A stretch of 64,000 nucleotides of DNA from NCBI GenBank assembly GCA_963824985.1, contig CAWGRQ010000001.1:87289-151288 (forward strand). The letters run 5' to 3'. The translations under genes and the position numbers were made by a program. The notes below the pieces were generated by a model. It ran no database searches and was not told the DNA's origin. It worked only from the letters and a program-made list of their open reading frames with translations. This document shows, in pieces, positions 34,684-43,632 of this stretch; positions within the stretch are counted from its first letter, which is position 1, and every line of letters starts with the position of its first letter. Origin of the DNA: JAFNAG01 sp963824985 (GTDB lineage: Bacteria; Acidobacteriota; UBA6911).

Positions 34684-35373
34684 CTATACGCCTCCCATCA
34701 TGCGGAGAAACTGATCCACAGAATCAAACTGCAGGTAGGGATTGCGGCGCTTCTCATCCCCGAGGGTCGATGAAGGGCGGTCGGCTTCATCGTGTCCCGG
34801 ATGCAGAATGAGATCATCATCCAGGGCACGTAACCTGTGATTCAGGCTCCACCACATTTTTGCGGCGTCACCGCCAGGTAAATCTACGCGCCCGCAAGCG
34901 TTAACGAACAGCGTGTCACCGGAAAAAAGATGCCCGCCGGCCAGAAAACACTGTGAACCAGGAGTGTGTCCGGGAGTGTGAATACAACGTACTGCAATGT
35001 CCCCAACCCGGATTTCTTCCTCGTCGCCGACCGCGTGGATCTTCCCGGAATGCCGCGCCATGAAACCGGTCGGAACCTGATACCGGTTCGTCATCGTGCG
35101 CATGTACCCGATTTCTTCGGAATTCATATAAGCGGCGGCATCGGTGGTGTCGAGCATTTCTTCAAGCGCGTTGATATGATCCGGATGCGCGTGGGTCACA
35201 AGGATATGGCCAAGTTCGAGCTCGAGATCCTGAACGGTTTTCCGGATGGCGGAAGCATCCCATGCGGGGTCGATCACGGCTGCTTCCCGTGTCCGGGCAC
35301 AGCCGATCAGATAGATGCAGTTGCCCATCGGGCCCAGTTCCAATTGCTTGAAAATGATATCCTTCGCCGCCAT
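34684..35373 (-). CDS. Metallo-beta-lactamase-fold hydrolase (GloB-like)
   Basis: A 229-residue MBL-fold enzyme with all metal ligands: THAHPDH (about residues 60-66), HTPGHTPGS (His near 133), FSGDTLF (bridging Asp) and LHPGHD. GloB-type enzymes hydrolyse thioesters such as hydroxyacylglutathione; related members act on other thioesters or persulfides. ATG 35373 is preceded by GGGGGAATTC. It stands alone between the permeases and the MITE-like element. Confidence 0.85.
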   Translation of the reverse strand: MAAKDIIFKQLELGPMGNCIYLIGCARTREAAVIDPAWDASAIRKTVQDLELELGHILVTHAHPDHINALEEMLDTTDAAAYMNSEEIGYMRTMTNRYQVPTGFMARHSGKIHAVGDEEEIRVGDIAVRCIHTPGHTPGSQCFLAGGHLFSGDTLFVNACGRVDLPGGDAAKMWWSLNHRLRALDDDLILHPGHDEADRPSSTLGDEKRRNPYLQFDSVDQFLRMMGGV

Positions 35374-35520
35374 GAATTCCCCCGGCTCCCCGCTGTATCT
35401 TATGCTGCTATTAATGTCGTTGGTTTATCCCGACCCATGTCAACCTCTTCAATATTCGGCCGATTACCCCCTGAAATCAACGGCCAATTCAAATAGTGGA
35501 GAACGGAGATGATCCCCTCA

Positions 35521-35801
35521 GGGCTCGCGCAAAAATAGCTTGGCACTTTGTTGCGGCCCTAAACGTAACTCTGACATTTTGTTTCGCGCTTACCATCCGA
35601 TACGAGGTATCCCCGGGATCGAAGCACTGAGGGGCCGCAACCCTTCGGGCCGCGGCGGCGGGCGGGCATCTGCTGCGTTGCCGTTCCTCGACGATGTCAC
35701 CACATCGCTTGCATCGCAGCGCCTTGTATCTGCCCACCCCAGGAGCACCACAGGTGCGACGGTGCTCGCGCCAAAATGCCAGGCTATTCTTGCGCGAACC
35801 C
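35521..35801. mobile_element. MITE-like element, copy 1 (281 bp)
   Basis: Terminal inverted repeats of 30 bases (35521-35550 and 35772-35801) match at 26 positions. The core (about 35640-35745; gcggcggcgggcgggcatct, then gcgttgccg-tcctcgacgat) is nearly the same as that of the element at 57137-57410, in the same orientation and of similar length. No transposase is encoded, so it would depend on one acting in trans. It fills most of the gap before the VWA gene. Confidence 0.65.
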
Positions 35802-35985
35802 TTAGTGCACCTCCTGCATCTCTTACATGTTGTGCGCATCAATCCCAAATGCGGTATCATTGTGGCAGGCCTGCATGGTGTCAGACCCTTCAACGACTTA
35901 CAATGCCAGGACGCCGGCTCGAACCCGTCAGTTCAGGCGCGGCCAAAGTATGAATGGTATTCGAGGCACAAATTGAGGATGCCTT

Positions 35986-37017
35986 ATGTCCAGCGCAAAG
36001 CATAGCGCCTGGGTTGTACTTTTCTTTCCCCTCCTTGCCTGCATCTGGTTCGGATTCGGCCAGGACCAGGCAAAGAAACCGGGGGGTCAGACGATCCAGG
36101 TTCAAGTCGAAATGGTTTCGCTTCCGGTGGTGGTCACAACCCGGGATGGGCGGCGGGTTACTGATCTTCAGAAAGAGGACTTCCAGATCTTCGAAGACCG
36201 GGTGCCGCAGCAGATCGAGGGATTTGAGGCCACGGATGCACCGATTTCGATCGCCCTGGCCTTGGATTCCAGCGGCAGCATGGAAAAGAGGCTGGTTCGT
36301 CTCCAGAACGAGGCGATTCGCTTCGTCAACCTGCTCCATCCGGATGATTCCGTAGCCGTTATGTCCTTCGCCGACGATGTCAACCTGCTGGAGGACTTCA
36401 GCCTCGACCGGAAACGGAATGCCCGCGGCATCAAGGAAACCAGGGCGGATGGCAATACCGCACTTTACGAAGCCGTCTGGCTGGGATTGGAAGAAGTGCT
36501 CAAGCCGATCAAAGAGCGCAATGCGCTGGTGTTGTTCACCGATGGTGTCGACACCGCCAGCCGCCGGGCATCGGAGAAGGAGACCATGCAGCTGGCCAAG
36601 GAAGCGCAGGCGAGCATCTACTGCATCTATTTCAACACGGAGGGGGATACTCGGGCGGTCCAGCGCTCGACGGGCACGATCGGGGGCTTTCCCTGGCCTC
36701 CTCCACCCGTGATCGTTACCCCGGGCCCTCCCATGCCTGGAACCGGATCCGCGGAATACATGGCGGGACGGCTTTATCTCCAGCAGCTTGCTGAATACAG
36801 CGGCGGGTTGTTGTTCGACGCCCTGACGATCGAAGACCTGGGACCGGCTTTCGAAAGCATAGCCCGCGAACTCGCCAGCCAATACAGCATCGGCTATTAC
36901 TCGAACAACACCAAGCGCGACGGCAAGTTCCGCAACGTTGAGGTGCGCGTACGCCGGCCCGGGCTCGTAGCCCGGACGCGGAAGGGCTATTTTGCGCCCA
37001 AGGCTGCCAAAGACTAG
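35986..37017 (+). CDS. Secreted VWA-domain protein, acidobacterial type
   Basis: A 343-residue protein starting at ATG 35986 (gagga 8 bases upstream). A signal peptide covers about residues 1-25. A short beta domain follows (VQVEMVSLPVVVTTRDGRRV, LQKEDFQIFEDRVPQQI), then a von Willebrand A domain with an intact metal site (ALALDSSGSMEKR, DGNTALYEAV, LFTDGVDTAS). The ending VRVRRPGLVARTRKGYFAP is typical of VWFA-related proteins abundant in Acidobacteria. The role is unknown, probably protein binding in the periplasm. Its stop overlaps that of the converging PduO gene. Confidence 0.85.
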   Translation: MSSAKHSAWVVLFFPLLACIWFGFGQDQAKKPGGQTIQVQVEMVSLPVVVTTRDGRRVTDLQKEDFQIFEDRVPQQIEGFEATDAPISIALALDSSGSMEKRLVRLQNEAIRFVNLLHPDDSVAVMSFADDVNLLEDFSLDRKRNARGIKETRADGNTALYEAVWLGLEEVLKPIKERNALVLFTDGVDTASRRASEKETMQLAKEAQASIYCIYFNTEGDTRAVQRSTGTIGGFPWPPPPVIVTPGPPMPGTGSAEYMAGRLYLQQLAEYSGGLLFDALTIEDLGPAFESIARELASQYSIGYYSNNTKRDGKFRNVEVRVRRPGLVARTRKGYFAPKAAKD

Positions 37018-37580
37018 GTGTTGCGCTTGCCGAAAGTCGGGTGAGTTTCCGGCACGGCGCTTTCCTGGTTGACCAATCTCGCCAGCACGAAGAGCAGGTC
37101 GGAAAGCCGGTTCAAATAGCGGACCACCTGGGGATCGACCGTCGCCGCGTGCCTCAGGGCCACGCAGCGACGCTCGGCGCGCCGGGCCACGGTTCGGCCG
37201 AGATGCAGCATTGCTCCCAGACGGCTGCCTCCCGGTAAGATGAAGTTTTTCAGGGGTTTCAACGATTCCTGGTACTCATCGATCTTCTGCTCCAATGCCC
37301 TGATGTCGGCATCGGAAATTGCGGGAATTCCCCACGCGCCGCGGTCAGCTTCCGGAGGCAGCGCCAGGTCGGCGCCAATGCTGAATAGATCATCCTGAAT
37401 CCGGCGAACGACAGCATCAATTCCTTCCGTCAGTTGATAGGATGCAACCACCCCGAGAACGGCATTCAATTCGTCGATGGAACCATAGGCTTCAATCCGG
37501 GGATCGTCCTTGGGCACTCGCCTGCCGCCGATCAATCCGGTTGTGCCGTCATCCCCGGTAGTCGTGTAAATTCTTGTCAT
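37014..37580 (-). CDS. pduO: Cob(I)alamin adenosyltransferase, PduO type
   Basis: A 188-residue ATP:cob(I)alamin adenosyltransferase. The N-terminal phosphate-binding motif is YTTTGDDGTTGLIGGRRVPK. EAYGSIDELNAVLG, LFSIGADLA, FILPGGSRLGAMLHLGRTVARRAER and YLNRLSDLLFVLAR are the conserved trimer and active-site segments. It makes adenosylcobalamin from ATP and reduced cobalamin. The B12-type radical SAM enzymes in the window would use methyl- or other cobalamin, so the link is only general. No cobalamin riboswitch was recognised upstream. Confidence 0.93.
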   Translation of the reverse strand: MTRIYTTTGDDGTTGLIGGRRVPKDDPRIEAYGSIDELNAVLGVVASYQLTEGIDAVVRRIQDDLFSIGADLALPPEADRGAWGIPAISDADIRALEQKIDEYQESLKPLKNFILPGGSRLGAMLHLGRTVARRAERRCVALRHAATVDPQVVRYLNRLSDLLFVLARLVNQESAVPETHPTFGKRNT

Positions 37581-37844
37581 GACAAAACCTCCGGACCTGG
37601 ACCTTCAGGCGGCAATGGCCGTGGGCGGAGCCCTACAGCATTCGGTTGCCGCTTGTGACCGCAGCAGTCGGAGCCCGCTCCGCCGACTTTCCGAACACTG
37701 AGCTCCAGGGTTGCCTGGCGGAAAGTATAGTCGATCCGGCTTCTCGTGACGCGCAAAATCGGGTCGACAATTCCGGGAATCGGAACCTTATAAAGGCTTC
37801 AGGCAAGCGGCCGCGTATGCCCGCGAGGCGGGTTGGGATTATCC

Positions 37845-37945
37845 GGATTGTCTTTGGAGCAGTCCCTCATGTGCCAAGGCCCACCCGGTGGCGCATGAAG
37901 AGATCGCGCTGCCTTCGTCGGCGATCATCGGGGTCGGAAGATGCC
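37845..37945. repeat. Dispersed repeat, copy 1
   Basis: gcagtccctcatgtgcc ... cccggtggcgcatgaa ... atcatcggggtcggaag resembles 54765-54875 and the reverse complement of about 60020-60130. It lies in the 388-base gap between pduO and the DksA-like gene; the rest of that gap holds nothing recognisable. Confidence 0.5.
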
Positions 37946-37968
37946 CGGCTGGTTTTACCGAGAGTCCT

Positions 37969-38313
37969 TCAGGCGGTCTTCTTTTCTTTGCAGTCAATAC
38001 AGACAGAGGTCCACGGAACGGCCTTGAGCCGGGGGATACTGATGTCTTTGCCGCACCCCGTACACACGCCATAACTGCCGTCCTCGATGCGGGCAAGCGC
38101 GGCTTCGATGGCGCGCAGCAGCTTGGCATCGGTCTGGAGCAGCCGGATATTCACATGAACTTCGTTATCGTCGCTTGCCTGGTCCACAAAATCCCCGTGG
38201 CGCGTATTCTCCATGTTTTCCCAGTGCGTTTTTTTCCCTGGTGTAGAATCGGCAATAGCATCCCGCTTGCTTTCCAGAATGGACTTAAACTTTTTGAGCT
38301 CAGTTTTCTTCAT
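37969..38313 (-). CDS. DksA/TraR-family zinc-finger protein
   Basis: A 114-residue protein. The N-terminal half is a helical hairpin (KKFKSILESKRDAIAD ... LLRAIEAALARIEDG). The C-terminal zinc finger is CTGCGKDI ... VCIDCK, with all four cysteines. DksA-type proteins bind RNA polymerase through the secondary channel and adjust promoter use with ppGpp. It is shorter than E. coli DksA (151 aa) and lacks the long coiled coil with the usual D-x-x-D-x-A tip, so it may act differently. A good promoter lies about 50 bases upstream. Confidence 0.85.
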   Translation of the reverse strand: MKKTELKKFKSILESKRDAIADSTPGKKTHWENMENTRHGDFVDQASDDNEVHVNIRLLQTDAKLLRAIEAALARIEDGSYGVCTGCGKDISIPRLKAVPWTSVCIDCKEKKTA

Positions 38314-38360
38314 GACCCAACCTCAATCGAGGAGAAACCGGCTGCCCCGAAAAAACATTC

Positions 38361-38389
38361 ATTATACTACGCGTGCGACGCATCGTAAA
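38361..38389 (-). promoter_or_regulatory. Sigma-70 promoter for the DksA-like gene
   Basis: On the minus strand: -35 TTTACG (38389-38384), a 17-base spacer, -10 TATAAT (38366-38361), about 50 bases before the ATG at 38313. The -10 is perfect; the -35 matches four of six. Confidence 0.6.
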
Positions 38390-38681
38390 GCATCTATTCG
38401 TGACGCCCGAATTCAGACTTATCTATGGATCGGATAGATGCAGGTAAACCTGAAGTGAAATCGATCCCGGGCGGAAGCGAATCATGAAGACCACCGGTAC
38501 AGACGAGCCCGGGCAGCGATAACAGCTGCATCAACATCGCTTTGGGCGGCCTGCGCCAGAAGCGGATCCCGCATCACGCCCCTGTCAACTGACCTGTGGG
38601 CCCGCCGAATTTGTTACTGGCATACGCCTGCGCTTGATGATAAGAATGGGGCCGCCCAAAATCACTCGTGTGGAGGTTGCC
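38390..38681. other. Intergenic stretch upstream of the deacylase gene
   Basis: No convincing gene. A 30-residue minus-strand frame near 38575-38485 (MRDPLLAQAAQSDVDAA) looks protein-like but has no context and may be a gene fragment. Confidence 0.4.
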
Positions 38682-39761
38682 ATGAAAGGTCTCAGACTCG
38701 GTGTCCAGGCAGGTTCTATCCTGCTGCTTGCCATTGCACTCTCTTGCAGTCTGTCGCCGGCGCAGACTTTCCAGGTGGGATCGCTGCAGGTGCCGCCCGG
38801 CCAGGTTCGTTCCGGTTATCTCGAGGTTCCCGCCGGGGCTGACGGGCAGACGCGGATTCCGGTGACGATCATCAATGGCGCCACCCGCGGTCCGTCCCTG
38901 GCGGTCATCGCCGGCAATCACGGTTACGAATATCCGCCGATCCTGGCAACCCAGCGTCTGGCTGCCAGCATCTCCCCACAGACGCTCAAGGGGCGGGTCG
39001 TGATCGTCCATGTCGCAAACCTCCCCTCGTTCCTGAAGCGGACGATCTACTACAGCCCCATTGACGGTCAGAATCTGAATCGCATGTACCCCGGAAAGAT
39101 TGATGGGACCATATCCCAGCGTATTGCCTATGTGATCACGAAGGAAATCATCGACCGGACCGATTATCTGGTCGATCTCCACTGCGGTGACGGCAACGAG
39201 TCCTTGCGCCCCTATTCCTACTGGAGCCCGATCGGCGACCCCAAGGTGGATGAACCGGCCAAGCAAATGGCGATCGTCTTCGGCCTCAACAACATCGTGA
39301 TCGACAACACCCGGCCCCGGGATCCAAAGGATAGCAAGTATTGCTCAAACACGGCGATGACGCGGGGCAAGCCGGGCCTGACGATCGAATCCGGGGGCAT
39401 GGGGGTATCAAGCGACGAAGGTGAAATCACGGCGATCGAGCGCGGCGTGCAGAACCTGATGCGCTATCTGAAGATGACCGACGGAAAGGTCGAGATGCCG
39501 GCCGCGATCACCTGGTACGATCCGGCGGAAGTGTTGTATTGCCCCACTGATCTCCCGGAGAAGGAAGGGCTATTTTACCCCAAGGTGCAAAAGACCCAGA
39601 TGGTTGAAAAGGGGGCGCTCCTGGGGGTAGTCACCGACTTTTTCGGCAAGCAGATGTTTGAGCTGAGGGCTCCGTTTGCGGGCGAGATCCTCTACATAAT
39701 CGGCACTCCGCCTATCAGCGCCGGTGAGCCGCTCGCATTCGTCGCCGCCGTAAAAAAATAG
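38682..39761 (+). CDS. Secreted succinylglutamate desuccinylase/aspartoacylase-family zinc hydrolase
   Basis: A 359-residue protein starting at ATG 38682 (gagg at -9), with a signal peptide of about 27 residues ending at PAQT. Zinc-site and catalytic motifs follow: IAGNHGYEYPP (His, Glu), PIDGQNLNRMYPG (Arg of the substrate site), VDLHCGDGNE (His), and SGGMGVSSDEGEI. The C-terminal barrel-like part (GALLGVVTDFFGKQ, IIGTPPISAGEPLAFV) is typical. Family members release acyl or amino groups from small amides. Here it acts outside the cytoplasm. Substrate unknown. Confidence 0.82.
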   Translation: MKGLRLGVQAGSILLLAIALSCSLSPAQTFQVGSLQVPPGQVRSGYLEVPAGADGQTRIPVTIINGATRGPSLAVIAGNHGYEYPPILATQRLAASISPQTLKGRVVIVHVANLPSFLKRTIYYSPIDGQNLNRMYPGKIDGTISQRIAYVITKEIIDRTDYLVDLHCGDGNESLRPYSYWSPIGDPKVDEPAKQMAIVFGLNNIVIDNTRPRDPKDSKYCSNTAMTRGKPGLTIESGGMGVSSDEGEITAIERGVQNLMRYLKMTDGKVEMPAAITWYDPAEVLYCPTDLPEKEGLFYPKVQKTQMVEKGALLGVVTDFFGKQMFELRAPFAGEILYIIGTPPISAGEPLAFVAAVKK

Positions 39762-39914
39762 CCGTTGAAGATTCCTGGGGGCAGGCTGAAACCGGCAGCC
39801 AAAAATCTCATCTTCATGATTGGGTGAGGAATGTGGATCGTCACCCTCGGGTTGGAGGAGATTCATGTTGAAGTTTCCTGACAACCATCGTAATCGTGAT
39901 GAGAAGGGAAGGAA

Positions 39915-40319
39915 ATGAAGCGATCAGCTATTGTATTGTCTCTGGCAGTTTTATGTATGTTCAGCCTGGCGGCGGTTGTTCAAGCTCAGGTCAAAGCGCC
40001 GGGAGTCGTTATTCTGAAGGGCAATCCGATGGGGGGCGTAAAGTTCGACCACGCTGCCCACCAGAAGCTTGTCGGCGACAAGTGTGATACTTGTCATCAT
40101 GCCTCCAAGCCTGAAAAGCCCGCGAAAGCCCCTCAGGAAAAGTGCCAGAACTGTCACACCAAGGTTGCCACCCCCCCGATGAAGACAACCGCCAAGCTGG
40201 CATTTCATGACAACCTGGCCAAGTCGGGCACCTGCATCAATTGCCATGCCAAGGAGGCCGCCGCGGGAAAGAAGATTCCGCTTAAATGCGCGGACTGCCA
40301 CAAGAAAGAAAACGGATAG
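39915..40319 (+). CDS. Tetrahaem cytochrome c (cytochrome c3/c7-like)
   Basis: A 134-residue secreted protein with a signal peptide (about 1-24) and four CxxCH haem sites: Cys57-His61, Cys77-His81, Cys107-His111 and Cys125-His129. Extra histidines (FDHAAH at 45-49 and LAFHDN near 98) could be distal ligands. The pattern fits class III (c3/c7) cytochromes, periplasmic electron carriers of anaerobic or respiratory bacteria. ATG 39915 follows aaggaa. It is alone; no partner reductase is seen, so its electron donor and acceptor are unknown. Confidence 0.9.
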   Translation: MKRSAIVLSLAVLCMFSLAAVVQAQVKAPGVVILKGNPMGGVKFDHAAHQKLVGDKCDTCHHASKPEKPAKAPQEKCQNCHTKVATPPMKTTAKLAFHDNLAKSGTCINCHAKEAAAGKKIPLKCADCHKKENG

Positions 40320-40424
40320 TCCGGAAATTTCGGGGACCGGCGCCGTAGCCTGGAAATCCCACCGAAAATCGCGGCTTGGGACGTCTGGAGGTTCGAGGCT
40401 ATGTCGCCTGTCCCGGAAATCGTG

Positions 40425-41378
40425 CTACAGGGGGAGGGATTCGCCCACGCCGGCCTTCACGGCGGCCTGATAAACCCGGCCGGCAAAAGCCACGTCTTCC
40501 AGGGCGATACCGTTCGATTTGAACAGGGTGATCTCGCTGTCGTCCTCACGTCCGGGGAAATCGCCGGTTACCACAAGCCCAAGCTCGCGGGCATCTTCCC
40601 AATAGAAGGCACCGGCTTCGGCGGCGTGTGCCAAATCTCCCGATTCCATCCTCGATTGTTCGAGCGAATCGACCACCACGCAGGCGCTGCGCCGCACGGT
40701 TTCAACGTCGATTTCCTGGCGGCTCAGATGATTTGCTCCTATGGCATTGACATGCGCCCCCGGGGCCAGCCACTCCCCGTGAAGTACGGGCTCTTTGGAG
40801 GTTGTGGCCGTGATCACGAGATCGCATCCCCGCACCGCCTCTTCAGCGCTCGCGGCCGCCGCCACGGGAATTCCGAGGGCGTCGGTCATTTCCCGGCAGA
40901 ACGTTTCCCGGCGGCCCGCATCGCGGCCAAACGCCAGGATCGAGGCCACCGACCGGACCGCGCAGACGGCCGCAAGCTGCGCCCGAGCCTGCCAACCGGT
41001 GCCGATAATGCCCACTTTGGAGGCATCGTTACGGGCCATGTATCTGGTGGCAACACCGGTCGCCGCCCCGGTGCGCAACTGGCCGAGAAGGTCGGCTTCC
41101 AGGACCGCCAGCAGGTCTCCGTCCGCGCCGCCATAAAGGAGAACATGAAATTTCGCCCTGCCATCGATGGTGGTATAGCTCTTGAGTCCCGCCAGGTTTT
41201 GCGCCGGTATGGAAGCGCTCATCACGTGCAGCAGGCCGCGCTCGACCCGACAGCGCCGCCGCGGCGCGTTGTCGGTCTTCATGCCGCCCTGCAACCGGAA
41301 CGCCTCTTCAACGGATGCGAGCGCCATTTCCATGTTTGCAAGTTGCCTGACATCCGATTCACGCAGAAAAATGGCCAT
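40425..41378 (-). CDS. Ornithine cyclodeaminase/mu-crystallin-family dehydrogenase
   Basis: A 317-residue protein. The N-terminal domain (FLRESDVRQLANMEMALASVEEAF, GLKSYT) and the Rossmann motif VGIIGTGWQARAQLAAV are diagnostic. GAHVNAIGANHLSRQEID and VVDSLEQSRMESGDL complete the family pattern. Members include ornithine cyclodeaminase, alanine dehydrogenase and imine reductases, all using NAD(P). The exact reaction cannot be chosen from sequence. It is transcribed alone, facing the tetrahaem cytochrome gene. Confidence 0.85.
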   Translation of the reverse strand: MAIFLRESDVRQLANMEMALASVEEAFRLQGGMKTDNAPRRRCRVERGLLHVMSASIPAQNLAGLKSYTTIDGRAKFHVLLYGGADGDLLAVLEADLLGQLRTGAATGVATRYMARNDASKVGIIGTGWQARAQLAAVCAVRSVASILAFGRDAGRRETFCREMTDALGIPVAAAASAEEAVRGCDLVITATTSKEPVLHGEWLAPGAHVNAIGANHLSRQEIDVETVRRSACVVVDSLEQSRMESGDLAHAAEAGAFYWEDARELGLVVTGDFPGREDDSEITLFKSNGIALEDVAFAGRVYQAAVKAGVGESLPL

Positions 41379-41534
41379 GAATACCCCTTATCGATAAAAT
41401 TGCGATCTATGCTCCTGGAGCACGTCAATAGAGACTTTCACTATACTGAACTCTGGCCCGGCGTCCAAGCAATGATTCATTGCAGCTCCCGGGTTTGCCC
41501 CGGCCCGGGAATCGCGGTCGCGGAGACAAGGGAG

Positions 41535-41564
41535 TTGAAAGCGCCTGACCTGCGGAGATATAAT
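41535..41564 (+). promoter_or_regulatory. Sigma-70 promoter candidate for the amidohydrolase gene
   Basis: -35 TTGAAA (41535-41540), 18-base spacer, -10 TATAAT (41559-41564). The leader to the ATG at 41755 would be about 185 bases. Nothing else is seen in the gap 41379-41754. Confidence 0.5.
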
Positions 41565-41754
41565 GATTGTGGCCCGAGGGAGTATCCCCGGATCCAAATA
41601 CCCGCATCTGGATCACGCAGGCGGGGGCGTCAGGAATGCCGGCTACGGCCGTGAGACAGAATCCAGCGCAGCTGGGGCGCCCGATCCATTTGGAACTTCC
41701 CCGGGCCCTTCTGTTGTTCCCTTCTGATTCTGGCTTGGCAGACTTTGCTGGAAA

Positions 41755-43005
41755 ATGATCCGAACCGTTCACACCGCTAAGTATGTCTTGGCCGAAGCTG
41801 GCCTCCTGTTGCGCAATGCTGCTGTCCACGTCTCCGACCCGGGCCGCATCTCGCGGATTGAACCGTGGCATGGCCCACCACTGAAACTGGAAACGAAGGT
41901 GGTTGACTGGGGTGATGCCATCATCCTCCCCGGTCTGGTGAACTCGCACACCCACCTTGAACTGTCGCGGCTGTCCAAGGAATCCCTGCCCGCGTCGTCT
42001 TTCACCGGCTGGCTCTCCGGTCTGATCAGGGAAAGGGGACAATGGACGCCGGAGGCATACCTCGAGGCGGTAACCTCGGGGGCGATGCAATCGATGGCTT
42101 CCGGCACCACCCTGGTTGCCGATATATCCGCCAGCGGCTGGAGCCGGCAGGCACTCAAATGGGCGAAGGTGCGCAAAGTGGTTTTCGAGGAGGTTGTCTC
42201 CCTCGCACCAGGGATGGCGATAACGATTCTGGATGGTCTCATAGCCAGACTGGAGCGCGCTGAGCCCGATCATCTGCTATCCTGCAGCGCATCGCCGCAC
42301 GCACCCTATTCGGTCTCCGCGGAGCTTTATCGCGCCACAGCTGAAATGGCGCATCAGCGCGGTGTCAGATTAGCGACTCACGTGGCAGAAACGCTGCCGG
42401 AGTTGGAATTCCTCAAATCCGGCAGCGGCGAATTCAGGGATTTTCTTGACCGTTTAGGCGTACTTCCCGATGGTTGGGTGCCGCCGCGCATGACCCCGAT
42501 AGCCTACCTCGACAGCCTCGGAGTCCTGGCAAAACCGGCGCTCCTGGTGCACTGCAACTATCTCGACGAAGATTCCATGTCGCGGATTCTGAGTCGGAAC
42601 TGCAGCGTGGTTTACTGCCCGCGAAGCCACTCCTATTTTGGCCATCAACCCCATCCAGTCCGTCGCATGCTCGACATGGGAATCAATGTGGCTCTGGGCA
42701 CCGATTCGCTCGCCTGCAATGACTCTCTGAGCGTTCTGGATGAGATGCGATTTCTGTTCAAAAACCGGCCGGACCTCAAATGTGATGAGATCTTCCGGAT
42801 GGCAACGCTGAACGGCGCGGTCGCACTCGATTTCGGCGGTGTGCTGGGCCGCCTGAGGCGTGGTTCGTGGGCGGATATGACGGTGCTACGGCTGCCGGAG
42901 ACTTTGAACGACCGAAACCTGATGGCACAGATCCTGGAAGGCGCCGGTGAGTGCCAGGCCACCATTGTGGCGGGCGAAATCGTCTTTACCGACCGCGCGG
43001 ATTGA
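41755..43005 (+). CDS. Amidohydrolase, aminofutalosine deaminase-like
   Basis: A 416-residue metal-dependent amidohydrolase. Ligands: PGLVNSHTHLELS (HxH), ATHVAET (His), VHCNYLDEDS (His) and ALGTDSLACNDSLSVLDEM (Asp). SPHAPYSVS and YCPRSHSYFG are shared with the deaminase subgroup that includes MtaD and aminofutalosine deaminase. The LGTDSLA(S/C)N-SLSVLDEM stretch favours the latter, an enzyme of the futalosine route to menaquinone. No other men or mqn gene is in the window, so the assignment is tentative. Confidence 0.75.
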   Translation: MIRTVHTAKYVLAEAGLLLRNAAVHVSDPGRISRIEPWHGPPLKLETKVVDWGDAIILPGLVNSHTHLELSRLSKESLPASSFTGWLSGLIRERGQWTPEAYLEAVTSGAMQSMASGTTLVADISASGWSRQALKWAKVRKVVFEEVVSLAPGMAITILDGLIARLERAEPDHLLSCSASPHAPYSVSAELYRATAEMAHQRGVRLATHVAETLPELEFLKSGSGEFRDFLDRLGVLPDGWVPPRMTPIAYLDSLGVLAKPALLVHCNYLDEDSMSRILSRNCSVVYCPRSHSYFGHQPHPVRRMLDMGINVALGTDSLACNDSLSVLDEMRFLFKNRPDLKCDEIFRMATLNGAVALDFGGVLGRLRRGSWADMTVLRLPETLNDRNLMAQILEGAGECQATIVAGEIVFTDRAD

Positions 43006-43023
43006 GGCTCAGGGGGGGAAACA

Positions 43024-43507
43024 GATGTTCAGGAAGTGGCTTTTCCTAGGTTTGATGATAATGCTCGGCGGCGTTCTCGCGATGCTGATTTTTCAGGGGC
43101 GCAGGGAACAAGCCCGGATTAAGGCCGCGCCCACAGAGATCGTCAAGACCGCCAGATCTACGGCCACACGTATGATGGCGCCGGATGATATCGACGTGAC
43201 CCAATCGCTGGCAGTGATCGGCCGGCCGGAGTCGGGATCCGCAAAAGCTGGATCCCGTATCGCCCGCTGCAGACTCGTGATTCATAACCAGGGTCAGGAA
43301 AGCTACCACGACATGATGCTGCAGCTTTTGTGCCTGGGGAGCAGTGGAAAGGCCCTCGGCACACTAACGCAGCCCGTACCCGAGACACTTCAACCCGGAC
43401 AGGTTCTCACTATCGAAGATGTGTCCGTGACGGGCATCCCGCCCGGTACCCGGGAATGCCGGTTTTCCATCCTTTACGCCAGTCTCGGCCAAGCCCCGGC
43501 CCGCTAG
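43024..43507 (+). CDS. Membrane-anchored hypothetical protein
   Basis: A 160-residue protein starting at ATG 43024, preceded by a G-rich ribosome site (aggggggga). One N-terminal helix (WLFLGLMIMLGGVLAMLIF) is followed by a beta-rich domain (about 75-155: IARCRLVIHNQGQESYHDM, LQPGQVLTIEDVSVTGIPPG), like FxLYD-type small domains. It follows the amidohydrolase by 18 bases and may be co-transcribed. Function unknown. Confidence 0.65.
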
Positions 43508-43540
43508 GTGTCTGACTGATAGGAAAAGACTTGCCCCTAG

Positions 43541-43569
43541 TTGACAGCGCCCGGTCCGCGTGATAGGCT
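43541..43569 (+). promoter_or_regulatory. Sigma-70 promoter for the outer-membrane protein gene
   Basis: -35 TTGACA (43541-43546), a 17-base spacer, -10 TAGGCT (43564-43569). Transcription would begin about 43576, just before a perfect palindrome. Confidence 0.55.
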
Positions 43570-43580
43570 CCTATCCAGAA

Positions 43581-43596
43581 GTCTGTGTACACAGAC
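43581..43596. promoter_or_regulatory. 16-bp perfect palindrome, likely operator
   Basis: gtctgtgtacacagac reads the same on both strands. It starts about 12 bases after the -10 box and 37 bases before the ATG at 43633, a place where a dimeric repressor would block transcription. Confidence 0.6.
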
Positions 43597-43632
43597 GCAT
43601 CCAATGGCCCGGGACGGCAAGGACGAAGACTC

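Noticed and set aside
37581..37968. Cobalamin riboswitch upstream of pduO, searched because of the many B12-type enzymes
   Set aside because: No B12-box-like conserved core or matching stems were recognised in this gap or before the radical SAM genes. A covariance-model search would be decisive.
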